Source of the DNA: Paenibacillus sp. SC116
Lineage (GTDB): Bacteria > Bacillota > Bacilli > Paenibacillales > Paenibacillaceae
DNA: 64,000 nucleotides
Direction: 5' to 3'
Assembly: GCF_024733555.1 (NCBI RefSeq)
Contig: NZ_JANIOF010000001.1
Span: 2,662,777-2,726,776, forward strand
The notes beneath the pieces were generated by a model. That model did not search any database. It saw nothing but the letters and a program-made list of their open reading frames with translations, and had not been told where the DNA came from. The position numbers and the translations under genes were made by a program. Below, piece by piece: positions 1 through 9,249 of this stretch; position 1 is the first letter of the stretch, and each line of letters starts with the position of its first letter.

Positions 1-238
1 AATTCATGATTTGGTTAATCGTGCTGAAGTTACGGAAGTCGAGATCCTCGTCGTTCCATGCCACCCCGAATTCCATCTCTGTCGCGATTACCAGCTTAAT
101 AAAAGTCATCGAGTTAATGCCGAGGGAAGATAGATCATCATCTGGATCAATGTTTTCAAGCATTTGTGGGTCATCCACGTTATCCTTCAAAATTTCGATT
201 ACTTTCGCTTTTAATTCGTCCATCGTTTCAATTGTCAT
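1..238 (-). CDS. Stand-alone acyl carrier protein (partial, runs off the left edge)
   Basis: The 79 codons inside the window read as a small acidic helical protein with a phosphopantetheine-type motif, LGINSMTFIKL, where the Ser would carry the cofactor. The start is the ATG at 238, preceded by GGAGG at good spacing. The gene begins 14 nt after the stop of the upstream PKS gene, so it is almost certainly co-transcribed. The usual Asp before the Ser is replaced by Asn (INS instead of xDS). A free ACP in a trans-AT cluster often carries a special extender or starter unit, for example hydroxy- or aminomalonyl-ACP in the zwittermicin pathway. That role is inference, because the loading enzymes would lie outside the window. 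Confidence 0.85.
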   Translation of the reverse strand, partial: MTIETMDELKAKVIEILKDNVDDPQMLENIDPDDDLSSLGINSMTFIKLVIATEMEFGVAWNDEDLDFRNFSTINQIMN

Positions 239-252
239 TATAATTCCTCCTA

Positions 253-3200
253 TTAGTTAGGTGATAATGTGCATTCAAGTTGGTCCATGAATGTCGACAG
301 AAATTGCTGTTCAGCTTCCCATAATCGTTCCAATCTGGCATGCATGGCCTCGATCCTATCGACTTGATAAGTTGGTACGTACAAAAAGCGTACGCTCCCT
401 TTCCGAATCGTTTCCCACTGCTCCACACATGCGTGATGAGCTGCAACAACAGCGGCATCAGCTCCGTAAAGAGCCGTTAGTCGGTAACCTTCTACTTGCT
501 TGGCGTTCAATATTTGATTCAATGTCTCAACGATCACTTCAATCTGCTGCTTGTAAAGGTCTTCTGAAGAACTGATTGCTTTGATCCACCCTACAAATTG
601 ATGCAGCACCGCCATACTTTCGTTCAGAAGACGACGGTTCTGAAGCTGGTTGTTGGCAAACAGCTGTTGAAGCTCTGCTAACTTGGGCTTCCATTGACTG
701 GCACTGTGATTGTATTCCGTGATGTAATAAGCAACTCGCTGCTCCCTTTGTTGAAAGTGATCTTGGAATCCTTGGCACGCGCGCACGAGATCCTCATAGT
801 CGATCAAGCATGGCTTGTACGTAAGGTTTTCACGTCGATCATGTTCGAAAATATGGAATTTCTTACTATGTTCATTACAGCCGTAAATAAGAAGCGTATG
901 ATCCACATGCTGCTTCTGATACGCATCCTTACGGAATGGCACATAGTAGCTGTCTATCCACACAATAACGGGATGCCCTTGACGGATACGCTGTGTGATC
1001 TCTTCTACGATGTTCAGGAATTCGCTGCCCGTGTGCACCGTTAAATGGAATTGTGAAAATAAAGTCTCAATCGGTTGAACTTCTTGGTAGCGAAGCTCGT
1101 ATCCACCAGCACTTTCTGTATGCTCGCTATGGTGAAATCCGATTACATCATTAAGGAGAAATGGCAGTATGCTGCCTCCAAAATGGTTAACTACTGGGAA
1201 AAAGGAATTGTAGAAACAATTGCGGTAGTATAAATCGTTAAATGGCTCCATGTCTGGCAATATAAACGTATCCGAGTCGTAAATTGAATCTAAGTTAGCT
1301 TCCTCCACGAGCAAAGCGCTGCTAGATATTTCGCTAGCTGCAGCATCATCTGTCATGGCCAACCGCTCGCTAATCACCTGCTGTACCGATTCATCCACAT
1401 CCACTGGCATGGCTTCACCTGAATGTTGCTCTAAGCAAGCCGCCGCTTCACGAATCGTAGAATATTGGTATAGCTGCTCCGAGCTAAACGACAATCCTGC
1501 TTGCTCTAGCTCCACTTCCAAGCGTATCGCTAAAATGGAATTGCCTCCAAGCTCGAAGAAATCATCATCTACATTGAGCTCTGCAACGCCTAGCAGCCGT
1601 TCCCACAATTGGGCTAGCTTTATTTCTGTTGGGGTGTACTGTCCGTCCGTCTTTCCATGTAGACGAGGTGTAGGTGTCATGGAAGTATGAGTAGAAGACA
1701 ATGACGGAATCGAACTCGTTTCTTTGCTGCATCCGGCTGCATTCGCTTCAGTTGCAGACCAAGCCTTATACGTATCAGCGGATGGATCAATCCAGCATCT
1801 TGATGGATCAAAGGTGTATACAGGAAGGTGGAGCTTCCTACGATTGCGCCCTTCGTAGAAGCGTTCCCAGTCCACTTCAGCACCCTGTACAATGTGCTGA
1901 GCAAGCTGCTCTAGTTGGCTGCGGGTTAATGTGCCACTGTCAGCAGCTTGGACCATCAACTCCTGTGCAGCCTCATTGAGGACTCTCCATTCATCAGAAG
2001 TCCGCTCCATATGCTGCCGTACTTCTCGGCGTCCGCTTGCGATTCGATGTTCATCGTAATAGATGCCTTTCTTCACGATGTGCTGCAAGCCATGTTCCGC
2101 TATCGATTGCAGCTTGTTCAGCAAGTCGGACTTGCTGCTCGCAATAACGGCCAATCTACAGCCGTAATGTCCTCTGCCTGTATTCGCTGTATAGCAAATA
2201 TCTTCAAGGCTCCCGTCTAGCTCAGGCAGCTCAGTGACATAGGACAAAATGAGTCGTTCTAAGGATGGTTTGGTCTTGGCAGACAAGATAAGCAATCTAT
2301 CGACTCCATCATCATTCGTAAGGTCATGAACGGCTTCACTGGTCCTCACAGGCGCTTCTTCCAAGACGAGATGACAGTTCGTCCCACTGAACCCAAATGA
2401 ACTGACGCCGCATCTTCGCGGGACACCCTCATCTGTCTCCCAATCTGCCAAGCGATCATTCACATAGAGCGGTGAATGTTCAAACGGAATATTTCGATTC
2501 GGTTTCGTAAAATGCAGCGTAGACGGCAGCTTCTTATACTTGAGTGCAGCGATAGCCTTCGCTAGACCTGCAACACCTGAGGCCGCGTCTAGATGGCCAA
2601 TGTTGGTCTTAACTGAACCGATGGCGCAAAATTGCCTCCGGTTCGTATAGGTGCGGAACGCTCTTCGAATCCCGTCTACTTCAATCGGATCGCCTAGCTT
2701 CGTTCCGGTCCCATGAGCTTCGATATAGCCAATCGTCTCTGGATGGATGCCTGCATCCTCCCAAGCTCGAATGAGCAATTTCTCCTGCGAAGCTGCATTA
2801 GGTGCCGTCAGACCAACAGACATGCCATCTTGATTCGTAGCACTTCCTCGAATGACAGCATGGATTGGATCTCGATCCCGCACAGCCTGGTCCAGCGGCT
2901 TAAGCAGCACAGCAACCGTCCCTTCTCCCCATACCGTGCCGTCAGAGCTGTCATCGAACGCACTCGTCTTTCGATTCGAAGATTCAATCCCAATTTCGAA
3001 CAAGCTGTCTACAGGCATCAGCATTACTTTAACTCCACCTGCGATCGCCATGTCGCACTCCCCATTGCGTATCGCTGTACATGCAAGATGAACAGCTACT
3101 AAGGAAGAGGAGCATGCCGTGTCCACGAGCAGCGCTGGGCCTTGCAAATCAAGCAAATAAGCAATTCGCCCAACCATAATGGAAGGCGTATTCCCCGTAC

Positions 3201-3741
3201 TCGCCATCGGAATATGAGATGGCTGATGCTTCGTAATATACTGGCCATATACAGGCCAATCCGCATATCCGAGATAAATACCTGTCTTGCTGCCTTGAAT
3301 GCGTCTGCCACCATAACCAGCGTCTTCAATCGCTTCCCATGCTGTTTGCAAGAACAAGCGCTGGTTGGGGTCCATTAAGGCAGCTTCCTTAGGAGATAGA
3401 TTGAAGAATCCGTAATCGAACTTATCAACATCCTCCATATAGCCGCCATAACTAAAGCGCACTTCCTCTTCACTTAACGGCGTGAATGCTCGAATGAATG
3501 CTAGACTATCTCGCTGCCTTGACGAAGGCAGCGGACCGATGAAGTCACGGCCTTGCTCCAGGTTGTCCCAAAATTGCTCGATATTACTCGCACCAGGCAT
3601 TTTTAAGGAGAGCCCAATAATCGCAATGTCCTTCGTTCCTGAAGCTTCTTGCTTCAGCGTCCGAAGCAGTTGCAAAGCTACTTCTTCATCCAATCGTCCC
3701 GCTCCAACTTGCTCGAATATTTGGCTCGCTAGATTATTCAT
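253..3741 (-). CDS. Trans-AT PKS: KS-ACP with C-terminal BtrH-like acyltransferase/release domain
   Basis: The order is a short helical N-terminus (1-33), a ketosynthase (about 36-460, active Cys210 in DTACSSSL, then EAHGTGT and NIGHLD histidines), a post-KS linker ending in LPVYTFDP, an ACP with LGGNSI around residue 750, and about 320 further residues. That tail resembles the BtrH N-terminal family (Pfam BtrH_N): Cys842 in NCFYNS and His948 in HVDHT would form a papain-like centre, and helices follow. BtrH transfers an acyl group from an ACP to an amine during butirosin synthesis, so this part may release or transfer the chain. No AT domain is present; malonyl must come from the separate acyltransferase. 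The ATG at 3741 overlaps the preceding stop by 8 nt behind GGAGGT. Assembly-line position is inferred. Confidence 0.88.
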   Translation of the reverse strand: MNNLASQIFEQVGAGRLDEEVALQLLRTLKQEASGTKDIAIIGLSLKMPGASNIEQFWDNLEQGRDFIGPLPSSRQRDSLAFIRAFTPLSEEEVRFSYGGYMEDVDKFDYGFFNLSPKEAALMDPNQRLFLQTAWEAIEDAGYGGRRIQGSKTGIYLGYADWPVYGQYITKHQPSHIPMASTGNTPSIMVGRIAYLLDLQGPALLVDTACSSSLVAVHLACTAIRNGECDMAIAGGVKVMLMPVDSLFEIGIESSNRKTSAFDDSSDGTVWGEGTVAVLLKPLDQAVRDRDPIHAVIRGSATNQDGMSVGLTAPNAASQEKLLIRAWEDAGIHPETIGYIEAHGTGTKLGDPIEVDGIRRAFRTYTNRRQFCAIGSVKTNIGHLDAASGVAGLAKAIAALKYKKLPSTLHFTKPNRNIPFEHSPLYVNDRLADWETDEGVPRRCGVSSFGFSGTNCHLVLEEAPVRTSEAVHDLTNDDGVDRLLILSAKTKPSLERLILSYVTELPELDGSLEDICYTANTGRGHYGCRLAVIASSKSDLLNKLQSIAEHGLQHIVKKGIYYDEHRIASGRREVRQHMERTSDEWRVLNEAAQELMVQAADSGTLTRSQLEQLAQHIVQGAEVDWERFYEGRNRRKLHLPVYTFDPSRCWIDPSADTYKAWSATEANAAGCSKETSSIPSLSSTHTSMTPTPRLHGKTDGQYTPTEIKLAQLWERLLGVAELNVDDDFFELGGNSILAIRLEVELEQAGLSFSSEQLYQYSTIREAAACLEQHSGEAMPVDVDESVQQVISERLAMTDDAAASEISSSALLVEEANLDSIYDSDTFILPDMEPFNDLYYRNCFYNSFFPVVNHFGGSILPFLLNDVIGFHHSEHTESAGGYELRYQEVQPIETLFSQFHLTVHTGSEFLNIVEEITQRIRQGHPVIVWIDSYYVPFRKDAYQKQHVDHTLLIYGCNEHSKKFHIFEHDRRENLTYKPCLIDYEDLVRACQGFQDHFQQREQRVAYYITEYNHSASQWKPKLAELQQLFANNQLQNRRLLNESMAVLHQFVGWIKAISSSEDLYKQQIEVIVETLNQILNAKQVEGYRLTALYGADAAVVAAHHACVEQWETIRKGSVRFLYVPTYQVDRIEAMHARLERLWEAEQQFLSTFMDQLECTLSPN

Positions 3742-6700
3742 TAGCTACCTCCAGCTCACGAAATCGTCCAACCGCATCCTTAATCGATAATTCGCCGCGT
3801 TTCATTCGGCCAAACATATCTAGAATCACCTCGTTAAACGGGTCTTGTTGGCTAGATTCCAACCCTCGCATTGCTATTTCCGGTGACTCTGCCTTTGAAT
3901 CTAATGTGTTCAACCGCAAGTCGCTCGTCGCTGCCCTACTCGTAATAACCGCATGCAGATGACTAGTTATTCGTGCTACGGTTGGGTAGGAGAACAGATC
4001 CGAGATCGTTGTTAAACTTGGAAACACTTCATCGATAGACTTATGCACTCTTGTGATGAGTATCGAATCTCCTCCAATTTCGAAGAAATTCGCGTGTACA
4101 TCCAACTCCTCGTATCCAAGCACCCGCTTCCATGCCCGTATTACGAATCCCTCAATTTCACTGTACGTGCTGGGTACTTCATTCCATTTTTCTGTACCTG
4201 CTGCTGTATTCCGATTGTCTGTGGCAAGTCTTGAAGATTCCTTCCCACCGTGTGAAGAACTCGACAGCAATCGTTCGTGTTGAACCTGCTCAGATTGACG
4301 GAAGGGCAGCCGATCGCCTAATGCGAACAATCCACTTTGGTGATTCCAATAGCCTACAATTGCTTGCCGAATCGATACCTGTGCAGACATAGAGTCGGGC
4401 ACATTTTCGGTTTCGCTCTCCCCATTTACGACCGATGACTGAAGTAGCGCTTGAAAAGCTCGCACTCCTTGCTCCGCTGACATGAGACAGAACATTTCCT
4501 TAGATTCATCTGCATCGTTATCCTCAGTCACACCAATCTGCTTCCATGCAGGCCAGTTAATGGTCAACGTTCTCAAGCCCAGTCGATTGCGGAAAGCTGA
4601 ATATCCATCCAAATATGCATTCCCGGCTGTATACGGACCTGAGCCAATTCCTCCAACTAGCGTTATCGCTGATGAGAATAAGACGAAGAAGTCCGGCTTA
4701 TCTGCCCTTGTTAAGTGATCCAATAACCAGGTACCCGTTGTCTTCGCGGCAACAATCGCTCTCAGCTCAGTCGAATTTAATTGACTTATGACGTTCCCCT
4801 CTGCTATACCAGCGGCATGTACGACCCCTGCAATTCGACCAAATCGCTGCCGCAGCTCTGCTATAGCCATACGTACTTGCACTTCATCTGCCGTATCTGC
4901 ACGAATCAATTCAACCTGCGCACCCCTTGCTTCCATTTCACGAATCACTCGCATCGCTCGAATGCTCCACCGATCTTTACCTTCATGCTCGATAGCAGAC
5001 CACTGCTCCCGCGGAGGCAGCAGCGTCCTTCCCAGCAGAGCAAGATGAATGATCCCCTTCGCTTCAGTGGCAAGATATGCGGCAATAAGCAAGCCAATGC
5101 TTCCAAGTCCCCCCGTAATGACATATACGCCATCAGCATCGACATGCACAGGTTGACTGATAGCATGCCGCTCATCCACATGAAGCACATCCACTCGTTC
5201 TACATAACGCTGTCCATTGCGATACGATGTCCAGAATTCACTAGATTCCGCCCCAAGCTCTGACCCTATAACATCCACTGCATCTGTTCCCTCGTCCAGA
5301 TCGATCCAGCGCAGGCGGATATGAGGATTCTCCCAACCAATCGCCTTGCTGAGCCCGATCATAGCCGATTGCTCTGGCTGTACCCGCGCTTGATCTGCTA
5401 CAACTTCGTCGGCATATTGCGACACAACCATCATGTCTAGCGGCTCGTTGCTTGATCGACGGGTTAGAGCATGTGCTAGACGATAAAATCTATACATCGT
5501 CTGATCCAGCACTCGCTCATGCGCCTCTGCATCGTCCACTTGTGCGTGCTTGGAGATATAACGCAAGTCTACGATATGCGTAAGCGAGACATCTGCCATA
5601 TCTAGCAGAAGCTGCTCATAATCTTGCGCCTCATCACGTATGACGTAACTGCGCGCGTCCCGCCGCTCATACTGCTCGCCCATTACAACTTGGATGACGG
5701 ATGCATCCTCATCTTCCCAGCGACGGACTAACGAAGCTGCTGCTATTTGATCATCATTGTGGAACAACATGATGGTAGTCCGCTTCCCTATTGTTTGGCC
5801 GCTATTGGTTAAGGGCTCAGGACACCAGATGCGATGATGATAGAAACTACTTGAATGCTTCTCATGCGTATTCTCATACCCATGCCCATTCCTATGACTC
5901 AATTGCTCGTTCACAGCATTTGATCTATCACCATGCACCTTACGAAGTGGTGAAGTCTCGTCCAAGCTACTGGCGTCCAACTTAACCCAACAACGATAAG
6001 GATCAAATGGATACGTAGGGAAGCTAATCCGCTTTCTACGCTCTTGCCTGTACAACTGCTCCCAATTGTAGTTGGCCCCCTGCACATAAAGCTTGCCTAA
6101 TTCACCGCAGAGCTCCCGATCATATTTATCCGACTTGGCAAATGAAGCTGCCATCGATGCGATGTTGGAATGAATCGCTGTCCATTGCGAGCTATTACGA
6201 TCTGCTCGTTCGATGTAATCGCCATACAAGTAACCGCTAGGCTCAGCTTCCCGTTCATCCATAAAGGATGCAAAGCCGATCTTGTTAAACCGTATAAGCT
6301 CCTCCAACACTTCCGCAGCACCGTTTGCCGCGATAGCAAGCCGATAGCGGTAATGACCTCTTCCCGTACTTAGAGAGAAGCAAAGATCACCCACGTTTAC
6401 CGAAGGATTTTGCTGGAGAAATTGAATACTCGACTCCACATAAGCTTGCAAGGCCGACTCCGACTGTGCAGACAGTAGAAACAAATGATAGTGCGGCTTA
6501 TCCTGTTTCACCACATGCTTACCTTCTGGAGCCTCTTCCAAAATAACGTGGCAGTTCGTCCCGCTTATGCCGAAGGAACTCACTCCGCATCTGCGCGGTG
6601 AGGGAGAACTCTCCCATTCCCTCAACTTGTCATTCACATACACCGGAGAATTTGCAAAATCAATAACTCGGTTAGGCCTGTCAAAATGCAGCGTCGGATA

Positions 6701-7906
6701 GATGCGCTTGTGCTTAAGAGACATCACCGCCTTTAGCAAGCCTGCAATACCGGCTGTATTATCTAAATGACCGATGTTGCTTTTGAGCGCTCCTATCGCA
6801 CAGAATTGGCGTTTATCTGTAAATCGCCGGAATGCTCGCTCAAGCCCTTTATGTTCGATTGGATCTCCGAGCTTCGTTCCTGTTCCATGTGTTTCGATGT
6901 ACCCAATCGTCTCTGGGTCGATACCTGCTCGCTTCCATGCATCAACGATGACAGCCTCTTGCGCCTCTGCATTTGGAGCGGTAATACCAGCAGAACCGCC
7001 GCCGTCTTGGCTCATCGCGCTCGACTTGATAACAGCGTAGATATGATCTCGAGCTTCCCGCGCTTGATCGAGCGGCTTGATCATCATCGCTACGACACCT
7101 TCTCCTGTTCCGGTACCATCAGCATCATCATCGAATGTCCGCGCACGGGAGGTCGATGATTCGATTCCGACCTCATACTCCCGCACTGGTATCAAATGAA
7201 GTTGAATGCCGCCTACGATAGCCGCTTCGCATTCTCCGTTGCGAATGGCCTGACAAGCCAAGTGGACAGCAACTAGAGAGGAGGAGCATGTTGTATCCAC
7301 AAGCAAGCTTGGGCCCCTTAAATCCATCAAATAAGATAATCGACTGGCGATGATCGGTCGTACATTCCCAGTCATGGACATCGATACAGCTTCTGGCTCT
7401 ACTTGGCGAATTAGCTTCAAATAGTCCGCATCAGATCCATAGCCGACGTATACACCTGTCCGGCTGCCCGCAAGCTTCCCATTACTATAGCCAGCATCTT
7501 CAATGGCTTTCCACGCCGTTTGCAGAAACAGCCGTTGATTCGGATCAAGCAAGCTTGCTTCCTTCGGAGACAACTTGAAGAATGGGTAATCAAACTTGTC
7601 GATATCCGTTAGGTAGGCAGCCTCGCCATAGGCGACTTCCTCTGGATTCATACCCATTCGCTTGAAGTACAAGTCTGTGTCCTGTTTACGCGACTGCGGG
7701 ATCGGCCTGACACAATCCCTTCCCATCTCTAAATTGCTAGCGAATTGATCCACTGTATCGGCTAGCGGCAGCTTCAATGCAATTCCGATAATGGCGATAT
7801 CCTGATTGGCATTCGAAGTCTGATCAAAGGCAACATCATCCTCAGGTACAGCAACAGACTTACGGTTCAACTTGATTGATTGAAAATCCACCTTGATCAC
7901 CCCCAT
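3734..7906 (-). CDS. Trans-AT PKS: KS-KR-ACP
   Basis: The protein has 1390 residues. A ketosynthase occupies about 35-470 (Cys207 in DTTCSSSL, ETHGTGT, NIGHLD), followed by a linker ending FPTYPFDP. The central part is a ketoreductase with the nucleotide loop ITGGLGSIG, the HAAG motif and the catalytic region SSAITLVGG...PYTAGNAY. An ACP with IGGDSI lies near residue 1285, and a charged helix at the C-terminus may dock to the next protein. The module should add one malonyl unit and reduce the beta-keto group to a hydroxyl. There is no cis AT. The listed start is ATG at 7906; a GTG at 7891 has a better-spaced GGGGGTG site and may be the true start. The gene sits 35 nt downstream of the acyltransferase gene and overlaps the next PKS gene. 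Confidence 0.9.
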   Translation of the reverse strand: MGVIKVDFQSIKLNRKSVAVPEDDVAFDQTSNANQDIAIIGIALKLPLADTVDQFASNLEMGRDCVRPIPQSRKQDTDLYFKRMGMNPEEVAYGEAAYLTDIDKFDYPFFKLSPKEASLLDPNQRLFLQTAWKAIEDAGYSNGKLAGSRTGVYVGYGSDADYLKLIRQVEPEAVSMSMTGNVRPIIASRLSYLMDLRGPSLLVDTTCSSSLVAVHLACQAIRNGECEAAIVGGIQLHLIPVREYEVGIESSTSRARTFDDDADGTGTGEGVVAMMIKPLDQAREARDHIYAVIKSSAMSQDGGGSAGITAPNAEAQEAVIVDAWKRAGIDPETIGYIETHGTGTKLGDPIEHKGLERAFRRFTDKRQFCAIGALKSNIGHLDNTAGIAGLLKAVMSLKHKRIYPTLHFDRPNRVIDFANSPVYVNDKLREWESSPSPRRCGVSSFGISGTNCHVILEEAPEGKHVVKQDKPHYHLFLLSAQSESALQAYVESSIQFLQQNPSVNVGDLCFSLSTGRGHYRYRLAIAANGAAEVLEELIRFNKIGFASFMDEREAEPSGYLYGDYIERADRNSSQWTAIHSNIASMAASFAKSDKYDRELCGELGKLYVQGANYNWEQLYRQERRKRISFPTYPFDPYRCWVKLDASSLDETSPLRKVHGDRSNAVNEQLSHRNGHGYENTHEKHSSSFYHHRIWCPEPLTNSGQTIGKRTTIMLFHNDDQIAAASLVRRWEDEDASVIQVVMGEQYERRDARSYVIRDEAQDYEQLLLDMADVSLTHIVDLRYISKHAQVDDAEAHERVLDQTMYRFYRLAHALTRRSSNEPLDMMVVSQYADEVVADQARVQPEQSAMIGLSKAIGWENPHIRLRWIDLDEGTDAVDVIGSELGAESSEFWTSYRNGQRYVERVDVLHVDERHAISQPVHVDADGVYVITGGLGSIGLLIAAYLATEAKGIIHLALLGRTLLPPREQWSAIEHEGKDRWSIRAMRVIREMEARGAQVELIRADTADEVQVRMAIAELRQRFGRIAGVVHAAGIAEGNVISQLNSTELRAIVAAKTTGTWLLDHLTRADKPDFFVLFSSAITLVGGIGSGPYTAGNAYLDGYSAFRNRLGLRTLTINWPAWKQIGVTEDNDADESKEMFCLMSAEQGVRAFQALLQSSVVNGESETENVPDSMSAQVSIRQAIVGYWNHQSGLFALGDRLPFRQSEQVQHERLLSSSSHGGKESSRLATDNRNTAAGTEKWNEVPSTYSEIEGFVIRAWKRVLGYEELDVHANFFEIGGDSILITRVHKSIDEVFPSLTTISDLFSYPTVARITSHLHAVITSRAATSDLRLNTLDSKAESPEIAMRGLESSQQDPFNEVILDMFGRMKRGELSIKDAVGRFRELEVANE

Positions 7907-7941
7907 ACATCATCAAGCATTCACCACATTCAACAAAGCTC

Positions 7942-9228
7942 CTATACATGCAACTGCTCTGAATCAGCAAGCATGCTGGAAAATAACGATGTTGTCCCCG
8001 TCTGCTTCAAAATATCAGCCAATCGTTCTCGCTGTTCCTGTTCAGGTACTCTCTTGGTTATAAACATCTGCTTCAGCAGCTCTAACGCTTCTCTCATCTG
8101 AGCTTCAGTTGGCGGAGCCCCTGTTTCATCTAATTGCTCTTGCAATTGCTGTACTTGTTTGTACGGTGCTACAAAGCCCTGTTCATACTCTTCCAAATCC
8201 CAATTGCGGTTTCTTGTGCATACAGCAGCTGCCAGACATCTGGTCACGACATTGTTGGCCGCTAGTCGACGAGCCTGCTCCAACCACTCTGGTGCCAGTT
8301 CCTTCCGTAATAGATCAAGCTCCGCTGCTTTTTCGTAGGGATAGCACACAATCGACTTGGCATCTGATTTCATAAATTGTGTCAACACCCGCTTCGCCCC
8401 AAGTTCAACCGCTATGGAAACCCCGCCATCGCATAATTCCTGCATCGTCTGATCCCAGCGCACAGGAGCCGTAAGCTGCTGCGTTAGGAGGCTTGTGATC
8501 TGCGCTGGCGATTCGTAGGGCTTACCTGTAACGTTTGCGACAACTGGCCAATCGAACGAACCATATGTGCAGGCAACAAGCTCCCCTCTAAACTTTGCGG
8601 CAGCCGAGTGCATCAACGGACTATGAAAGGGAGCACTCACTTTTAGAAACGAGATACGGGCTCCATCAGACTCCAATGTACGAGCTGCTTCTTCAACGGC
8701 CAGACGATGCCCCGAAATGACCAACTGCTCCGACGAATTGTAGTTAGAGACGACGACCATTCGTTCATCCGAACTTGACGCCTGCACACACACTGCTTCT
8801 ATGCGCTCCCGACTGCTGCCAATAACGGCACACATCGCACCGGTCTCTTCAGCAGCGGCTTCCTGCATCAATTGTCCACGACGTCTGACCAGCCTCAACG
8901 CATCAGGGTATGAGATGACCCCTGCACAAGTTAGAGCCGAGAACTCGCCCAAGCTATGACCTGCCGCATAAGCAGGCACTACACCAATTTCCTCCATGTA
9001 CACACGATACGCAGCGACACTTACCGTAAGCAGTGCAGGCTGCGCGTACTCCGTTCGAGTTAACTCCTCGGCGCTTCCTGCGGCGATTAACTGCTGCAGA
9101 TCGAACCCCAATACCTCATTCGCTTCTGCAAATACGGATCTGGCCGTTGCCGAGCGCTCAAGCAGTTCTTTGCCCATTCCGACATATTGCGAGCCTTGAC
9201 CTGGAAATAGAAGCGCAAGCTTTCTCAT
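7942..9228 (-). CDS. Trans-acting malonyl-CoA:ACP acyltransferase
   Basis: This FabD-like acyltransferase has the oxyanion/GQGSQ loop at the N-terminus, the nucleophile in GHSLGEF (Ser92) and the catalytic His in PFHSPLMH near residue 200. It would load malonyl on the ACPs of the two flanking PKS proteins, which have no AT of their own. At 428 residues it is about 110 longer than FabD. The extra C-terminal part is helical and charged, and could be a docking segment; I do not recognise it as a known domain. The start ATG follows AAAGGAG, 21 nt after the NRPS stop, within one operon. Malonyl specificity is assumed from the family; a special extender cannot be excluded. Confidence 0.9.
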   Translation of the reverse strand: MRKLALLFPGQGSQYVGMGKELLERSATARSVFAEANEVLGFDLQQLIAAGSAEELTRTEYAQPALLTVSVAAYRVYMEEIGVVPAYAAGHSLGEFSALTCAGVISYPDALRLVRRRGQLMQEAAAEETGAMCAVIGSSRERIEAVCVQASSSDERMVVVSNYNSSEQLVISGHRLAVEEAARTLESDGARISFLKVSAPFHSPLMHSAAAKFRGELVACTYGSFDWPVVANVTGKPYESPAQITSLLTQQLTAPVRWDQTMQELCDGGVSIAVELGAKRVLTQFMKSDAKSIVCYPYEKAAELDLLRKELAPEWLEQARRLAANNVVTRCLAAAVCTRNRNWDLEEYEQGFVAPYKQVQQLQEQLDETGAPPTEAQMREALELLKQMFITKRVPEQEQRERLADILKQTGTTSLFSSMLADSEQLHV

Positions 9229-9249
9229 TCACGTACTCCTTTCACGACA

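Noticed and set aside
6..260. 84-codon plus-strand open frame at the left edge
   Set aside because: It is the antisense shadow of the acyl carrier protein, whose motif and GGAGG site on the minus strand are convincing.
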